Source: an uncultured Clostridia bacterium
Lineage (GTDB): Bacteria; Bacillota; Clostridia; TANB77; CAG-508
Direction of reading: 5' to 3'
NCBI GenBank assembly: GCA_948485625.1
Contig: CAOMRW010000006.1
Coordinates: 1-37,942, forward strand
DNA length: 37,942 nt
Positions 17,212 through 26,333 of the stretch are shown piece after piece (position 1 is the stretch's first letter; the number at the start of each line of letters is the position of its first letter). Below the pieces are notes generated by a model. That model did no database searches. It was not told the DNA's origin and saw only the letters and a program-made list of their open reading frames with translations. Made by a program: the position numbers and the translations under genes.

Positions 17212-18526
17212 TTACTGAATTCTTTCAATTTCCCATTCATCAAAATTAACATACGTGTTAGGAGTTCCTTTGGATTGTACTTTATACCTTCCTTTTTCTA
17301 AAGTTACTAATTCATATCTTTCTCCAGTACACTTAGTTGGCACTGTTTTATATTCTTCATACTGTTTTCCATTCCATTTTTCAAAACTAGCATCTCCTCC
17401 TGAATATCCTCCACTATCCCTATATTCATGTCCATAAGCATATAATTTAACTTGTCTATATACTTCCATAATAAAATAACTAGGATCATAATCATGCACT
17501 AACATTGCACCAAAATAATTACCACCGCTCATTTATATTTCCATTAAATAATAATTCCTGAATTTCAGATACTGTATTCAAATTATATTTATCACGAATA
17601 TATAACTTATATGCTTCTTTAATATTTATCAAATTTGAAACTTTTTTTGAAGTTGCTGTTATCTCTATATCTCCTGTCACCTTTTCTATATTTATAGTTC
17701 CTACCATATTATCTACACTTACTGTTGTTCCATTCATTGTTACCACAAAATCATCTAATATATAATCACCTTTTTCTATCATTTTTGCAGTATATGGTTG
17801 ATTATATATTATTTTAGTTGATTTATTATCTATATCTATTCCTTCTCCTAGATTCATTGTCACAGTAGCATATTGTTTTATTGATATTGTTTTTTCTACC
17901 TTTTCACCATTTTTAGGTGTTATTACTATTTTATATTCTTTTCCTACTTCTATTTCATAATCTAACGATATTTCTTCTTTTGTTCCATTTCCTATATATG
18001 GTTCTATATTTGGTAATTCTATTTTTTCTATACCATTTTCTTCATCTTGTACATATATTGATATTTTTACATTATTTCCATTTCTTTCTTTTTCCATATA
18101 TGAAAGTTCTACACTTCCATCATAGTCCATTTCTATAATATTTAAATTTAAATCTATTATAAATCTTTGAGTCACTCCACTCTTTTTCATTTTTATCTTT
18201 TTGCTATTTGTTAGTTCACTATCTTGATCAAAAGTCTCTATTATCTTATTTTCATATTCTTTCAATTTTTCATTTATCCAATCTGATGTTATATCATTTA
18301 ATGTTGCATCCCCACTCTTTTCTATTTGTAATTCTTGAATAGCCAACATTAGTCGTTCTTTCATCTCAGATTTAATTTGTGCTTTTTTTGCATCTTTTGC
18401 ATTTCCTAATAATCCACTTCCTATTAAACTTGATATTGATATTCCTGCTAATATCAATAAAATAATTATTGTTATCACTAAAGCAATTAAAGTAATACCT
18501 CTTTTGTTTCTTATCCTAAAATACAT
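17212..18526 (-). CDS. Prepilin-like surface protein, one +1 frameshift at CGG
   Basis: The first frame (333 codons to GAG at 17528) begins RNKRG|ITLIALVITIIILLILAGISI, the prepilin-like leader shared with its neighbour, then a helical region and beta-rich domains. It ends in ...NGNINE followed by CGG-TGG-TAA (CGG 17525-17527). Skipping the C continues GGT-GGT-AAT-TAT and adds 104 residues (GGNYFGAMLVHDYDPSYFIM ... NFDEWEIERIQ), giving 437 residues. The tail has a compact Tyr/Trp/Gly-rich composition like a secreted C-terminal domain and lacks its own good ribosome site. An alternative is a separate overlapping gene starting at the ATG 17532 that spans the same spot. The shared CGG-T context with radA and alr favours one recoded protein. 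Confidence 0.75.
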
Positions 18527-18649
18527 TTTTTCTCCTCCTTAGTTTCTATGAAATCATTATAACATTTCGCCATTTTTTATACAATACTTTTGTATGGTTT
18601 TTTTACAATTTAATTTATGGGATAATTATTTTATTAGGAGGTTAAATAA

Positions 18650-18862
18650 ATGTTTGAAATATCAAAATATAAAAAAAGTAATGTAAAACTTTCTATACGT
18701 TTACCAGAAAACATAAATGACACATTAAAGAAAATAGCCAAAGGAGAAAATATGAGTTTTAACAATGTCCTAGTTAGCTGTGTCCAATATGCAATAGATA
18801 ATATCGATTTAGACAAATATAAAGATATTAAACTTGATGATAATGAAGACAAAAATAACTAA
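18650..18862 (+). CDS. Small ribbon-helix-helix protein (Arc/CopG-like)
   Basis: The 70-residue protein has a beta strand VKLSIRLP (about 12-19) followed by two helices, ENINDTLKKIAKGENM and SFNNVLVSCVQYAIDNI, the order of a ribbon-helix-helix DNA-binding domain that would dimerise. The acidic tail (DLDKYKDIKLDDNEDKNN) may be disordered. GGAGG lies 8 nt before the ATG. It is a lone plus-strand gene between minus-strand genes with its own terminator. No toxin gene is adjacent, so it is better described as a small regulator than as an antitoxin. Confidence 0.75.
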   Translation: MFEISKYKKSNVKLSIRLPENINDTLKKIAKGENMSFNNVLVSCVQYAIDNIDLDKYKDIKLDDNEDKNN

Positions 18863-18908
18863 AAAGAATATATTAATTGCTTGCAATAGCCATTAATATA
18901 TTCTTTTT
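18861..18908. terminator. Bidirectional intrinsic terminator
   Basis: AAAAAGAATATATTAAT (18861-18877) is exactly complementary to ATTAATATATTCTTTTT (18892-18908) around the loop TGCTTGCAATAGCC. It serves the small plus-strand gene and the convergent ylmH-like gene. Confidence 0.88.
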
Positions 18909-18916
18909 GAATTATT

Positions 18917-19720
18917 CTATACATATTTTTCAATCTTAACAACAGACCTTCCGCTTCTTGTAGTCCCAGAAAGTTCCTTAACAACAAATCTTCCTTTCCC
19001 CCTGATTGTAATAACATCACCTAACTTAACTTGTTTAGAAACCTTAGTCTCATTTTGCCCATTAATAAAAACTCTCTCACTATCTATAATCTGAACAGCT
19101 TTACTTCTAGAAGTTTTAGCCAAATCAGAAACAAAATTATCAAGTCTTAAAGAAGGAACAATAATACTAATTTCTTCTATTTTAATTTCCTGTTTTCTCA
19201 ACTCACTCAAATTAACTATTTCAAACTTCGCATTTCCAAACCTAGTCAAAGTAGCCAGTTCCTGTTTTAAAGTATCTGAAGACTCCTCTTTCACTAAAAT
19301 ATCAGCTCCATCATCTGAAACCAATATATCACCTACTTTTTCTCTCTTCATTCCAAGTTTAACAATACCACCTAAATAATTTCTATGAGAATACTTACCT
19401 TTTTCATCTTCCCCCAAAGCAATTCTTATAACACTAATAATTTTAGAATAATTTTTTTCAATCATCTGCATATTATACTTTTCAGGATAAATAACAAGAA
19501 CCTTTCTTTCAGCATCATCAAATCCACCAAATAAAACATAATTTTCAAATTCAATCTTCTTCATAAAGCTCTTAACCAAAGATATTTGATACATATCTAA
19601 AAAATCTGTATACTCCAATTTGTCTCTTTGCCTTGAAAATTCAATTTTATCTAAAATCTGTGCCAATAACATTTTATCATCCTGTTTTCTATAATCACTT
19701 AAAACTTTTTGTTTATCCAT
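18917..19720 (-). CDS. ylmH: S4-domain RNA-binding protein, YlmH-like
   Basis: A protein of 267 residues with the YlmH layout: an N-terminal alpha/beta domain (SFMKKIEFENYVLFGGFDDAERKVLVIYP), a middle domain (GEDEKGKYSHRNYLGGIVKLGMKREKVGDI) and a C-terminal S4 RNA-binding domain (LRLDNFVSDLAKTSRSKAVQIIDSERVFING). In Firmicutes YlmH sits in the division gene region and has been tied to ribosome-associated quality control; here it lies alone next to dxs. I chose the ATG at 19720, 7 nt after AAAGGAG; a TTG lies one codon upstream. Confidence 0.88.
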   Translation of the reverse strand: MDKQKVLSDYRKQDDKMLLAQILDKIEFSRQRDKLEYTDFLDMYQISLVKSFMKKIEFENYVLFGGFDDAERKVLVIYPEKYNMQMIEKNYSKIISVIRIALGEDEKGKYSHRNYLGGIVKLGMKREKVGDILVSDDGADILVKEESSDTLKQELATLTRFGNAKFEIVNLSELRKQEIKIEEISIIVPSLRLDNFVSDLAKTSRSKAVQIIDSERVFINGQNETKVSKQVKLGDVITIRGKGRFVVKELSGTTRSGRSVVKIEKYV

Positions 19721-19749
19721 CAACTCTCTCCTTTTTGTCTATTCTGAAA

Positions 19750-19801
19750 TGTGTCCCTAATGGGACAAAAATGTCCCAAAAGAAACGTCCCCAATGGGAC
19801 A
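19750..19801 (-). repeat. REP-like element, copy E, forming the end of dxs
   Basis: This is a 52-bp copy almost identical to copies D and F (TGTGTCCCTAATGGGACA, AAAATGTCCC, AAAGAAACGTCCCC, AATGGGACA). The dxs frame enters it at 19801 and stops inside it at 19757-19759. Confidence 0.9.
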
Positions 19802-21616
19802 TTGCCCATAAATTTCCTCTAATTCTTCAACACTACCATGTTTTATAAACTCATCTGGCCAAGCATAAGATTTCACCTCAACGTTCTCCAATTTTTCATT
19901 AACAATCAACTCTTTAACAGCGGTTGCTAATCCATTTATGATAGTACAATCTTCTAATGTAATAACTTTTTTCGTTTTTTCAATAGATGCTCTAATTGTT
20001 TCATTGTCTAATGGTTTTAAAAATCTTGCATTTATTACTTCTGCATCTATTCCACATTCTTTATAATTTTCAGCTAATTTTATAGCCTCCACTACTCTCT
20101 TTCCTATTGCTATTATACTTATATCTTTTCCTTCCTTTATTATTTCTGCTTTCCCTAAATTTATTCTTTCGCATTTTTCAAATGTTACATCTTTATCTTC
20201 TCCACCTCTTGGATATCTTATAACAACTGGTTTCTTTAAAGTTACTGCAAATTCCATCATATTTTCTAGTTCTTTAAAATCTTTTGGAGCCATTATTGTT
20301 AAATTGGGAACAAGTCTAAAGAATGCCATATCTAATGTTCCCTGATGCGTTTCTCCATCAGCTCCAACAACTCCTGCTCTATCTACACACATTATTACTG
20401 GTAGATTTTGAATTGCTACATCATGTATTACTTGATCATATGCTCTTTGATAAAATGATGAATAAATTGGTACAAAAGGGATCATCCCCTCTTTAGCCAT
20501 ACCTGATGCCATAGTAATTGCATGTTGTTCTGCTATTCCTATATCAAAAAATCTCTTTGGAAATTCTTTTTGAAATTTAGTTAATCCTGTTCCATCTTTC
20601 ATTGATGCTGTTACAGCAACAATTTTTTCATTATCCTTTGCAAGTTCTACTAACTTATCGCCAAATACTTTTGAATAATCTGGTTTCTTCTCTTTTTTCG
20701 ATTTTCCTGTATCAATATTAAATGCTGAAGTTGCATGAAATTTATCAGGATTTTCTTCTGCAAATTTATATCCTTTTCCCTTTTTAGTTAAAACATGTAT
20801 TAAAACTGGTTTATCTAATTCTTTACTTAATTTTAATATATTTTCTAATTGTTCTATATTGTGTCCATCAACTGGTCCTAAATATATAAATCCAATGTCT
20901 TCAAAGAACATCTTTGGAATTATTAATTGTTTAATACTTCTCTTTATTCTTTGAATCACTTTTACTGATGCTCCACCAATTATAGGAACTTTATTTAACA
21001 TATTTTTTAATGAAATACTAGATTTCTTATATAATCTTTTTGTTCTTAATTTACTTAAAAATAGATTAAGACCACCTACATTTTTTGAAATACTCATTTC
21101 ATTATCATTTAATATTACTATCATTTTAGTGTTACTAAATCCTGCATCATTTAATGCCTCTAATGCCATTCCACCAGTTAATGCTCCATCTCCTATAACT
21201 GCAATTACTTGATTATCATTTCCTTTTAAGTCTCTTGCTCTTGCCATTCCTAATGCTGCTGATATGGATGTACTACTATGTCCTGTATCAAAACTATCAT
21301 ATTCTGATTCATTTATTTTAGGAAACCCAGATAATCCATTTAGTTTTCTTAAAGTTTTAAATTCTTCTTTTCTTCCAGTTAATATTTTATGCACATATGA
21401 TTGATGTCCAACATCCCATACTATTTTATCATTTGGCATATTAAATACACTATGCATCGCAATTGTAAGTTCTACAACACCTAAATTTGATGCTAAATGT
21501 CCTCCATTCTCTGATACAACATTTAATATATATTCTCTTAACTCTTGTGCTAATTTATTTTTTTCTTCTGCATTCAAACTTTTTAAATCTTCTGGTAAAT
21601 TAACATTTTCTAACAT
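19757..21616 (-). CDS. dxs: 1-deoxy-D-xylulose-5-phosphate synthase
   Basis: DXS condenses pyruvate and glyceraldehyde 3-phosphate, using thiamine diphosphate, to start the MEP isoprenoid pathway. Its product ultimately feeds undecaprenyl phosphate, which UppP (23.3 kb) recycles. Blocks are GHQSYVHKILTGR, GHSSTSISAALGMA, the ThDP motif GDGALTGGMALEALNDAG, then DRAGVVGADGETHQGTLDM and RYPRGGE. At 619 residues it is full length. The last 14 codons (CPIGDVSFGTFLSH) are translated from REP-like copy E, which has replaced the native end after EELEEIYGQ. The replacement is at the extreme C-terminus and should be tolerated. Confidence 0.97.
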   Translation of the reverse strand: MLENVNLPEDLKSLNAEEKNKLAQELREYILNVVSENGGHLASNLGVVELTIAMHSVFNMPNDKIVWDVGHQSYVHKILTGRKEEFKTLRKLNGLSGFPKINESEYDSFDTGHSSTSISAALGMARARDLKGNDNQVIAVIGDGALTGGMALEALNDAGFSNTKMIVILNDNEMSISKNVGGLNLFLSKLRTKRLYKKSSISLKNMLNKVPIIGGASVKVIQRIKRSIKQLIIPKMFFEDIGFIYLGPVDGHNIEQLENILKLSKELDKPVLIHVLTKKGKGYKFAEENPDKFHATSAFNIDTGKSKKEKKPDYSKVFGDKLVELAKDNEKIVAVTASMKDGTGLTKFQKEFPKRFFDIGIAEQHAITMASGMAKEGMIPFVPIYSSFYQRAYDQVIHDVAIQNLPVIMCVDRAGVVGADGETHQGTLDMAFFRLVPNLTIMAPKDFKELENMMEFAVTLKKPVVIRYPRGGEDKDVTFEKCERINLGKAEIIKEGKDISIIAIGKRVVEAIKLAENYKECGIDAEVINARFLKPLDNETIRASIEKTKKVITLEDCTIINGLATAVKELIVNEKLENVEVKSYAWPDEFIKHGSVEELEEIYGQCPIGDVSFGTFLSH

Positions 21617-21739
21617 TTTAATTTCTCCTAATATTTATTGCATTTATTTCCATTAATTGTTTATACTATTATTAAATAATAATTTATATAAATTGTTACT
21701 ATATAATAACATATTTTTATACAATTTTCTACCAAATTA

Positions 21740-21768
21740 TTGTTTTTTATATAACTTTATTATAAAAT
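21740..21768 (+). promoter_or_regulatory. Probable promoter of the VWA surface protein
   Basis: TTGTTT (21740-21745) is followed 17 bp later by TAAAAT (21763-21768), with an alternative TATAAA at 21761-21766 at 15-bp spacing. It ends about 30 bp before the ATG and its GGAG site. Confidence 0.45.
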
Positions 21769-21798
21769 ATAAAAAAATAAATACAAAGGAGACTGACT

Positions 21799-23208
21799 AT
21801 GAAAAAAATTAAAATTAGAATTTTACTTATTACATTTCTATTACTTGTCTTAATTTCAACATTTTCAAACGCAACATATAATACTGTTACAATGTCTGTT
21901 GTAGAAGAACCAATATGTACTATAAATTTTGGAACAAATTCTTCTGTTGAAAGAAAAGTTTTATCAAAAGACTTAGATAATAAAGAAATAATTCTTCAAT
22001 TAACAGTTAAAAATAACGAAGAAAAATTAAAGCCAACTGGCGAAATAATGTTAGTAATTGATAACTCAAATAGTATGTCAGATATGGTCACTGATGAAAA
22101 ATCTAGAGAAGATATTGTTATTGATTCTGCAAAAAATTTAATTACAAAACTTTTAGAAGATAATACAAAACTTAAAATTGGTATTGTAAGTTTTTCAACA
22201 AAAAGCACTACTGAAGAAGGAATTCCAGAAGATGCCAAATTAATATCTAAACTATCTAATGATACAAAACAGCTAATATCTTCTGTTAATAATATAAAAT
22301 ATGATGGTCCTAGAACAAACCTAAATGCTGGTATTGATTTAGCAAAACAACAATTTACTGATGAAACTGATAAAGACCACAAATATGTTATTGTTTTATC
22401 AGATGGTGTACCAAATGTCGCAATTAATTTTGATAACTATTATTATTCAGATGATGTAATTTCTAAAACAAAAAAATCTTTACAATCATTATCTACTATA
22501 TCTGATAATGTTATTGTAATGCTTACAGGAATTACAAATGGAGACGCTCTTCCAACATATGTACCCGCATATACTGGAACAAAAAGAACATATAATGAAA
22601 TTATTGAAGAAATCTTTGGAACAACACAAGAACCTACAATAGGAAAATTTTATTATATAACTGATGAGAAAATTGAAGAAACAATAAAAAATAATATTTA
22701 TAATGACCTATTACCTACATCAAAATCTATTAATAATATAAAAGTTGTAGATTCTTTTCCAAAAGAAATAGTTAATAATTTTGAATTTTCTTATGTAAAA
22801 GAAGCTAATATAGGAACAATATCTCCAACAATTGATAAAACAACAAACTCAATTACTTGGACTATTCCAGAATTAAAATCTGGTGAAACAGCTATAGTTC
22901 AATACAAATTAAAACTAAATACAAAATATGATGAAAATATTGTTAATAAAATATTAGATACTAATACAAAACTAGATATAACTTACACTGATAATTCAGG
23001 AAAAGAAGACTCAAAAACTTCTAACATTGTTCCTAAAATAAAACTTACTGAACCAACACCACAAGAAATAAAAAAGGACGAAGAAACAAGACCCACAGTT
23101 TTACCAAAAGCTGGTAAAGTAATCTTTATTGGTGTTATAGGATTAGCATTAGTTATTACAATAATTTTAGGAATTAGATATTTTATAATAAAAAATAAAA
23201 CAAAATAG
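21799..23208 (+). CDS. Cell-wall-anchored VWA-domain protein with LPKAG sorting signal
   Basis: A 469-residue surface protein. The N-terminal signal is KIKIRILLITFLLLVLISTFSNA. A von Willebrand A domain follows with a MIDAS motif IDNSNSMSD (about 88-96), then VVLSDGVPN. A DUF11-like segment (VVDSFPKEIVNNFEFSY ... SITWTIPELKSGETAIVQYKL) precedes the sortase region: LPKAG (about 435-439), a membrane helix and KNKTK. A GGAG site precedes the ATG. It is probably an adhesin or pilus-tip protein. The TAG stop is immediately followed by the repeat GATTTAGGGACGGG. Confidence 0.9.
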   Translation: MKKIKIRILLITFLLLVLISTFSNATYNTVTMSVVEEPICTINFGTNSSVERKVLSKDLDNKEIILQLTVKNNEEKLKPTGEIMLVIDNSNSMSDMVTDEKSREDIVIDSAKNLITKLLEDNTKLKIGIVSFSTKSTTEEGIPEDAKLISKLSNDTKQLISSVNNIKYDGPRTNLNAGIDLAKQQFTDETDKDHKYVIVLSDGVPNVAINFDNYYYSDDVISKTKKSLQSLSTISDNVIVMLTGITNGDALPTYVPAYTGTKRTYNEIIEEIFGTTQEPTIGKFYYITDEKIEETIKNNIYNDLLPTSKSINNIKVVDSFPKEIVNNFEFSYVKEANIGTISPTIDKTTNSITWTIPELKSGETAIVQYKLKLNTKYDENIVNKILDTNTKLDITYTDNSGKEDSKTSNIVPKIKLTEPTPQEIKKDEETRPTVLPKAGKVIFIGVIGLALVITIILGIRYFIIKNKTK

Positions 23209-23350
23209 GATTTAGGGACGGGCCTTAAATCCTATTTTTTATTTAAAATATATTTTTAGTAAATTTCAAAATATAAAAATAATAGGGATTTTAGACCTGG
23301 CCCCTAATCCCCATTATTTAAAAAAGGATTTAAGGTCTGTCCCTAAATCC
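23208..23350. repeat. Three GGGAC-family repeats between the VWA gene and uppP
   Basis: Units lie at 23208-23232 (GGATTTAGGGACGGGCC), 23285-23312 (diverged, minus orientation) and 23326-23350 (GGATTTAAGGTCTGTCCC, minus). The first and third are near inverted copies. The stop codon of the VWA gene ends at the first base of unit 1, and the stop of uppP lies inside unit 3, so both convergent genes end in repeats. Confidence 0.82.
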
Positions 23351-24134
23351 TAAATATGTATAGTCCAATAATAAATAATCCTAAAATAACTCTATATATA
23401 GCAAATATTTTAAAACTACCTTTTTTCAAATAATCTAGTAAAAACTTAATAACTATAATTCCTACTATAAAACTAGCAAAAATCCCAACAAAAAATGGTA
23501 TATTAAATACAAAATCTTTAAACTTATATAGTGTTGCTCCAAATACTATTGGTGTAGATAATAAAAATGTATATTTAGCAGTTGACTCTCTATCTACTCC
23601 CATTAATCTTCCAGTAGTCATTGTTACACCTGAACGTGATACACCTGGTATAAAAGCTAGTGCTTGTGATAATCCAACTAAAAAAGTTTGTTTAAATGTC
23701 ATATGTTCATAATCAGTATTTGCAGGTGATTTTTTATCTACAAAATATAATATAATTCCCATTACAATTAATGCTGAAGCAATAACTAATGGCATTTTTC
23801 CTAAACTATCTCCTACAAAATGGTCTAATAAAAATCCTATTGCTCCACCTGGTATTGTAGCAATAACTAAATACCAAAACATTTTTCCTTCAAAACTTTT
23901 CTCTTTTTTTACAACTTGTTTATATCCTCCCTCTATCAATTTTAGCCAATCTTTGAAAAAGAATATTACAATTGCAAGTAATGTTCCAAAATGTAATGCA
24001 ACATCAAAACTTTCTGGTATTTGCCATTTAAATATCCATGGTACTAAATTTAAATGTGCTGAACTTGATATTGGTAATAATTCTGTTAATCCTTGAACTA
24101 TTCCTAAAACTAATGCTTGTAAAATTTCACTCAT
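23343..24134 (-). CDS. uppP: Undecaprenyl-diphosphatase UppP (BacA)
   Basis: This membrane phosphatase recycles undecaprenyl pyrophosphate to the lipid carrier used for peptidoglycan and also gives bacitracin tolerance. At 263 residues it is full length with about seven to eight membrane segments. GIVQGLTELLPISSSAHL (about 13-30) and PGVSRSGVTMTTGRLMGVDR (about 163-182) are the two catalytic blocks. A GGAG site precedes the ATG. It lies 13 bp after dpsA on the same strand. Its last codons (IFRI and stop) are inside a GGGAC-family repeat. Confidence 0.96.
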   Translation of the reverse strand: MSEILQALVLGIVQGLTELLPISSSAHLNLVPWIFKWQIPESFDVALHFGTLLAIVIFFFKDWLKLIEGGYKQVVKKEKSFEGKMFWYLVIATIPGGAIGFLLDHFVGDSLGKMPLVIASALIVMGIILYFVDKKSPANTDYEHMTFKQTFLVGLSQALAFIPGVSRSGVTMTTGRLMGVDRESTAKYTFLLSTPIVFGATLYKFKDFVFNIPFFVGIFASFIVGIIVIKFLLDYLKKGSFKIFAIYRVILGLFIIGLYIFRI

Positions 24135-24147
24135 TTTATTACTCCTT

Positions 24148-25026
24148 TCAATTCTTATATATTTCTTTTAATACATTATAAACTGTTTCTTTTATAAACT
24201 CTGCTGTTGTAATTGGTGCAACTTTTCCTGGTAAAGCTAATGCCCATATCAATTTCAAATTTCTATCCTTTGCTGCCTTTTTATCAATACCTCCAGGATT
24301 CGAAGCTAAATCTACTAATAAGCATTCTTCATTTATGTTCTTAATTTTTTCTTCTGTCAGGATTAAATGAGGAACAGTATTAATTATAACATCATACTCT
24401 GATAAATTATCTCCTATTGTATTTATATTAGTATCCATATATCCATATGTTTTAATCCAAGCCAAATCCTCGTCTTTTCTAGCAGCACATGTTACATTTG
24501 CAGAAAGTCCCTCAAGTTTTTTTGCTAATACTTTCCCTATTCTTCCAAAACCTAAAATTAATATATTGCTTCCATGAATTATTTTATTTGTATTTGCTAT
24601 AATTATTTCTATAGCACCCTCTGCTGTTGATATTGTATTCAAAACTGCTAATTCTTCTCTTTTCATTATATCTATTATTTCTATATATTCATCATTTGCT
24701 AAGTCATAAACTTCTGGAGTTATACTCCCTGCAATTAATATTTTTGCATTTATAAAATGCATTAATTGTTTTATAGATATATTATTATCACTAAAAGGTG
24801 CATTTATATCAATTCCATTACTTGAAAATGGAATCGGTCCTATAATAATATCTGAACTCTTAACAGCATCTTGTAATTTATCATACATTATTATATCTTT
24901 ATTTTCTTTTAACTCTTCAGCCTTTTCTAATCCATACGTATATATAGTATTTCCATCTATCGCTAACATCTTAGCTAATTTTATTAATCTTAAATCTCCA
25001 CCAATAACAGTAAAATTTGTTCCCAT
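24148..25026 (-). CDS. dpsA: Dipicolinate synthase subunit A
   Basis: DpsA (SpoVFA) is the Rossmann-fold oxidoreductase subunit that, with DpsB, makes dipicolinate for spore cores. The 292-residue protein has an N-terminal domain MGTNFTVIGGDLRLIKLAKML and the NAD(P)-binding motif NILILGFGRIGKVLAKKLEG (about 148-167). ALPGKVAPITTAEFIKETVYN is typical of the end. I chose the ATG at 25026 with AGAGGG upstream; the longer frame adds SFYRKRDF. No dpsB is adjacent; clostridia often use other flavoproteins (EtfA-like) or have it elsewhere. Its presence suggests an endospore former or a recent descendant. Confidence 0.9.
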   Translation of the reverse strand: MGTNFTVIGGDLRLIKLAKMLAIDGNTIYTYGLEKAEELKENKDIIMYDKLQDAVKSSDIIIGPIPFSSNGIDINAPFSDNNISIKQLMHFINAKILIAGSITPEVYDLANDEYIEIIDIMKREELAVLNTISTAEGAIEIIIANTNKIIHGSNILILGFGRIGKVLAKKLEGLSANVTCAARKDEDLAWIKTYGYMDTNINTIGDNLSEYDVIINTVPHLILTEEKIKNINEECLLVDLASNPGGIDKKAAKDRNLKLIWALALPGKVAPITTAEFIKETVYNVLKEIYKN

Positions 25027-25100
25027 AAAATCCCTCTTTCTATAAAATGACATTCTTATATTAGTATATTTAATTTTATGAGTAATTATGTATTTTTATC

Positions 25101-26333
25101 TTATTCAATTTCTCTTTGTCCATCAATTTCATTTTGCTCTATAATCTTTTTCTTTTTCCCTGATGCTTCCTTTTTTAAAAGTTTTATATCATCATAACTT
25201 AAATTTCTAGTTATTTCAAACATATCCTCCAAATGTTCTTTAGCTATTACTTCTTTTTCTGTCAATTTAGATTGTTTTTCCTCTGCTACTTCAATATTAA
25301 ATGGTAATGATATTCTAGCAATTATTGGAATGAAAATTGTATCTTTCTTTATTTTTGGAACTATTTTTTCCGAATTAATATCTATTGCTATATTAGCAAA
25401 TTGTATTGCTTTTTCTTTATCACCCTTTATCATTGATATTTTAGAAAGTTCATAATAACTATCTGCTGATAAATCTTCATCTTCCAAAGCTTCCATAAAA
25501 TATCTTTCTGCTTCTTCCAATTCTTTATATATCAATGCTATTTCAGCAAGAGAATACTTAGAATTATATGAAAGTGAATTTATATCAGCTGCTCTCTCAT
25601 AACATATTTTTGCATTCTGAAAATCATTAAGCATTGTATATGCAATCCCCAAATTATAATTTAGCTCAAAACTTACAGGATTATATCTTAATGCATCTTG
25701 ATATACATTTACTGCTTCTTTATACATTTGTTTTGTTAATAATATATCTCCTAATAATTCAGTTGCTTTATAATAATCTGGCTTTTTATTTAATAAACTA
25801 AATAGCATTTCTGATGCCTCATCAGACTTATCTAAATTATTTAATAATTCAGCAACTTTGTAATATGAATCATAATCCTTTTTATTTATATCTATTGCTT
25901 GAACATATTCATCAATTGCTTTTCTCATTCCACCTTCTAATTCATAAATTTCTGCTAACATTTTATGTCCTATATAATTTTCTGGATATTTAGTTACTAA
26001 ATTTATTAATTGTTCTTTAGCTTTTTTATTATTTCCAATTCTTAAATATACGCTTGATTTTAACACACTTAAAACCTGAATAAATGGTATTCCTTTTTTT
26101 TCTACAATCATAACTCCTATTGGTATTATTATTCCAAATACATACTTTATTATAATGAAAAATGGAGCTAATTCTTTCTTTCCTAATACTGCAATAAAAT
26201 TTAAAGTTATTCCAATCGCTTGTATAACTATTATAGTTATATAACTAGTATCATTTCTTTGTATCATTTTTAAAAAAATATAGACAAATAATCCAAATGC
26301 AAGCATAGTAAAAATTAATTGTTCTAGTATCAT
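25101..26333 (-). CDS. Membrane-anchored TPR-repeat protein
   Basis: The 410-residue protein has about four hydrophobic segments in the first 90 residues (FTMLAFGLFVYIFLKMI, TIIVIQAIGITLNFIAVLG, PFFIIIKYVFGIIIPIGVMIV), then about seven tetratricopeptide repeats between 100 and 330 (for example NYIGHKMLAEIYELEGGMRKA, YKATELLGDILLTKQMYKEA, FELNYNLGIAYTMLNDFQNA). The C-terminal 60 residues are charged. TPRs mediate protein contacts; the partner is not deducible. GGAG precedes the ATG. It is on the same strand as alr, 73 bp downstream of it. Confidence 0.85.
   Translation of the reverse strand: MILEQLIFTMLAFGLFVYIFLKMIQRNDTSYITIIVIQAIGITLNFIAVLGKKELAPFFIIIKYVFGIIIPIGVMIVEKKGIPFIQVLSVLKSSVYLRIGNNKKAKEQLINLVTKYPENYIGHKMLAEIYELEGGMRKAIDEYVQAIDINKKDYDSYYKVAELLNNLDKSDEASEMLFSLLNKKPDYYKATELLGDILLTKQMYKEAVNVYQDALRYNPVSFELNYNLGIAYTMLNDFQNAKICYERAADINSLSYNSKYSLAEIALIYKELEEAERYFMEALEDEDLSADSYYELSKISMIKGDKEKAIQFANIAIDINSEKIVPKIKKDTIFIPIIARISLPFNIEVAEEKQSKLTEKEVIAKEHLEDMFEITRNLSYDDIKLLKKEASGKKKKIIEQNEIDGQREIE

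Noticed and set aside
17212..17532. Independent 106-residue gene beginning at the ATG at 17530-17532
   Set aside because: No convincing ribosome site, no leader for what looks like a surface domain, and its second codon spans the CGG-T site; treated as the +1 continuation of the upstream frame.
18650..18862. Antitoxin of a toxin-antitoxin pair
   Set aside because: A ribbon-helix-helix fold would fit, but the gene has its own terminator and no neighbouring toxin-sized frame.
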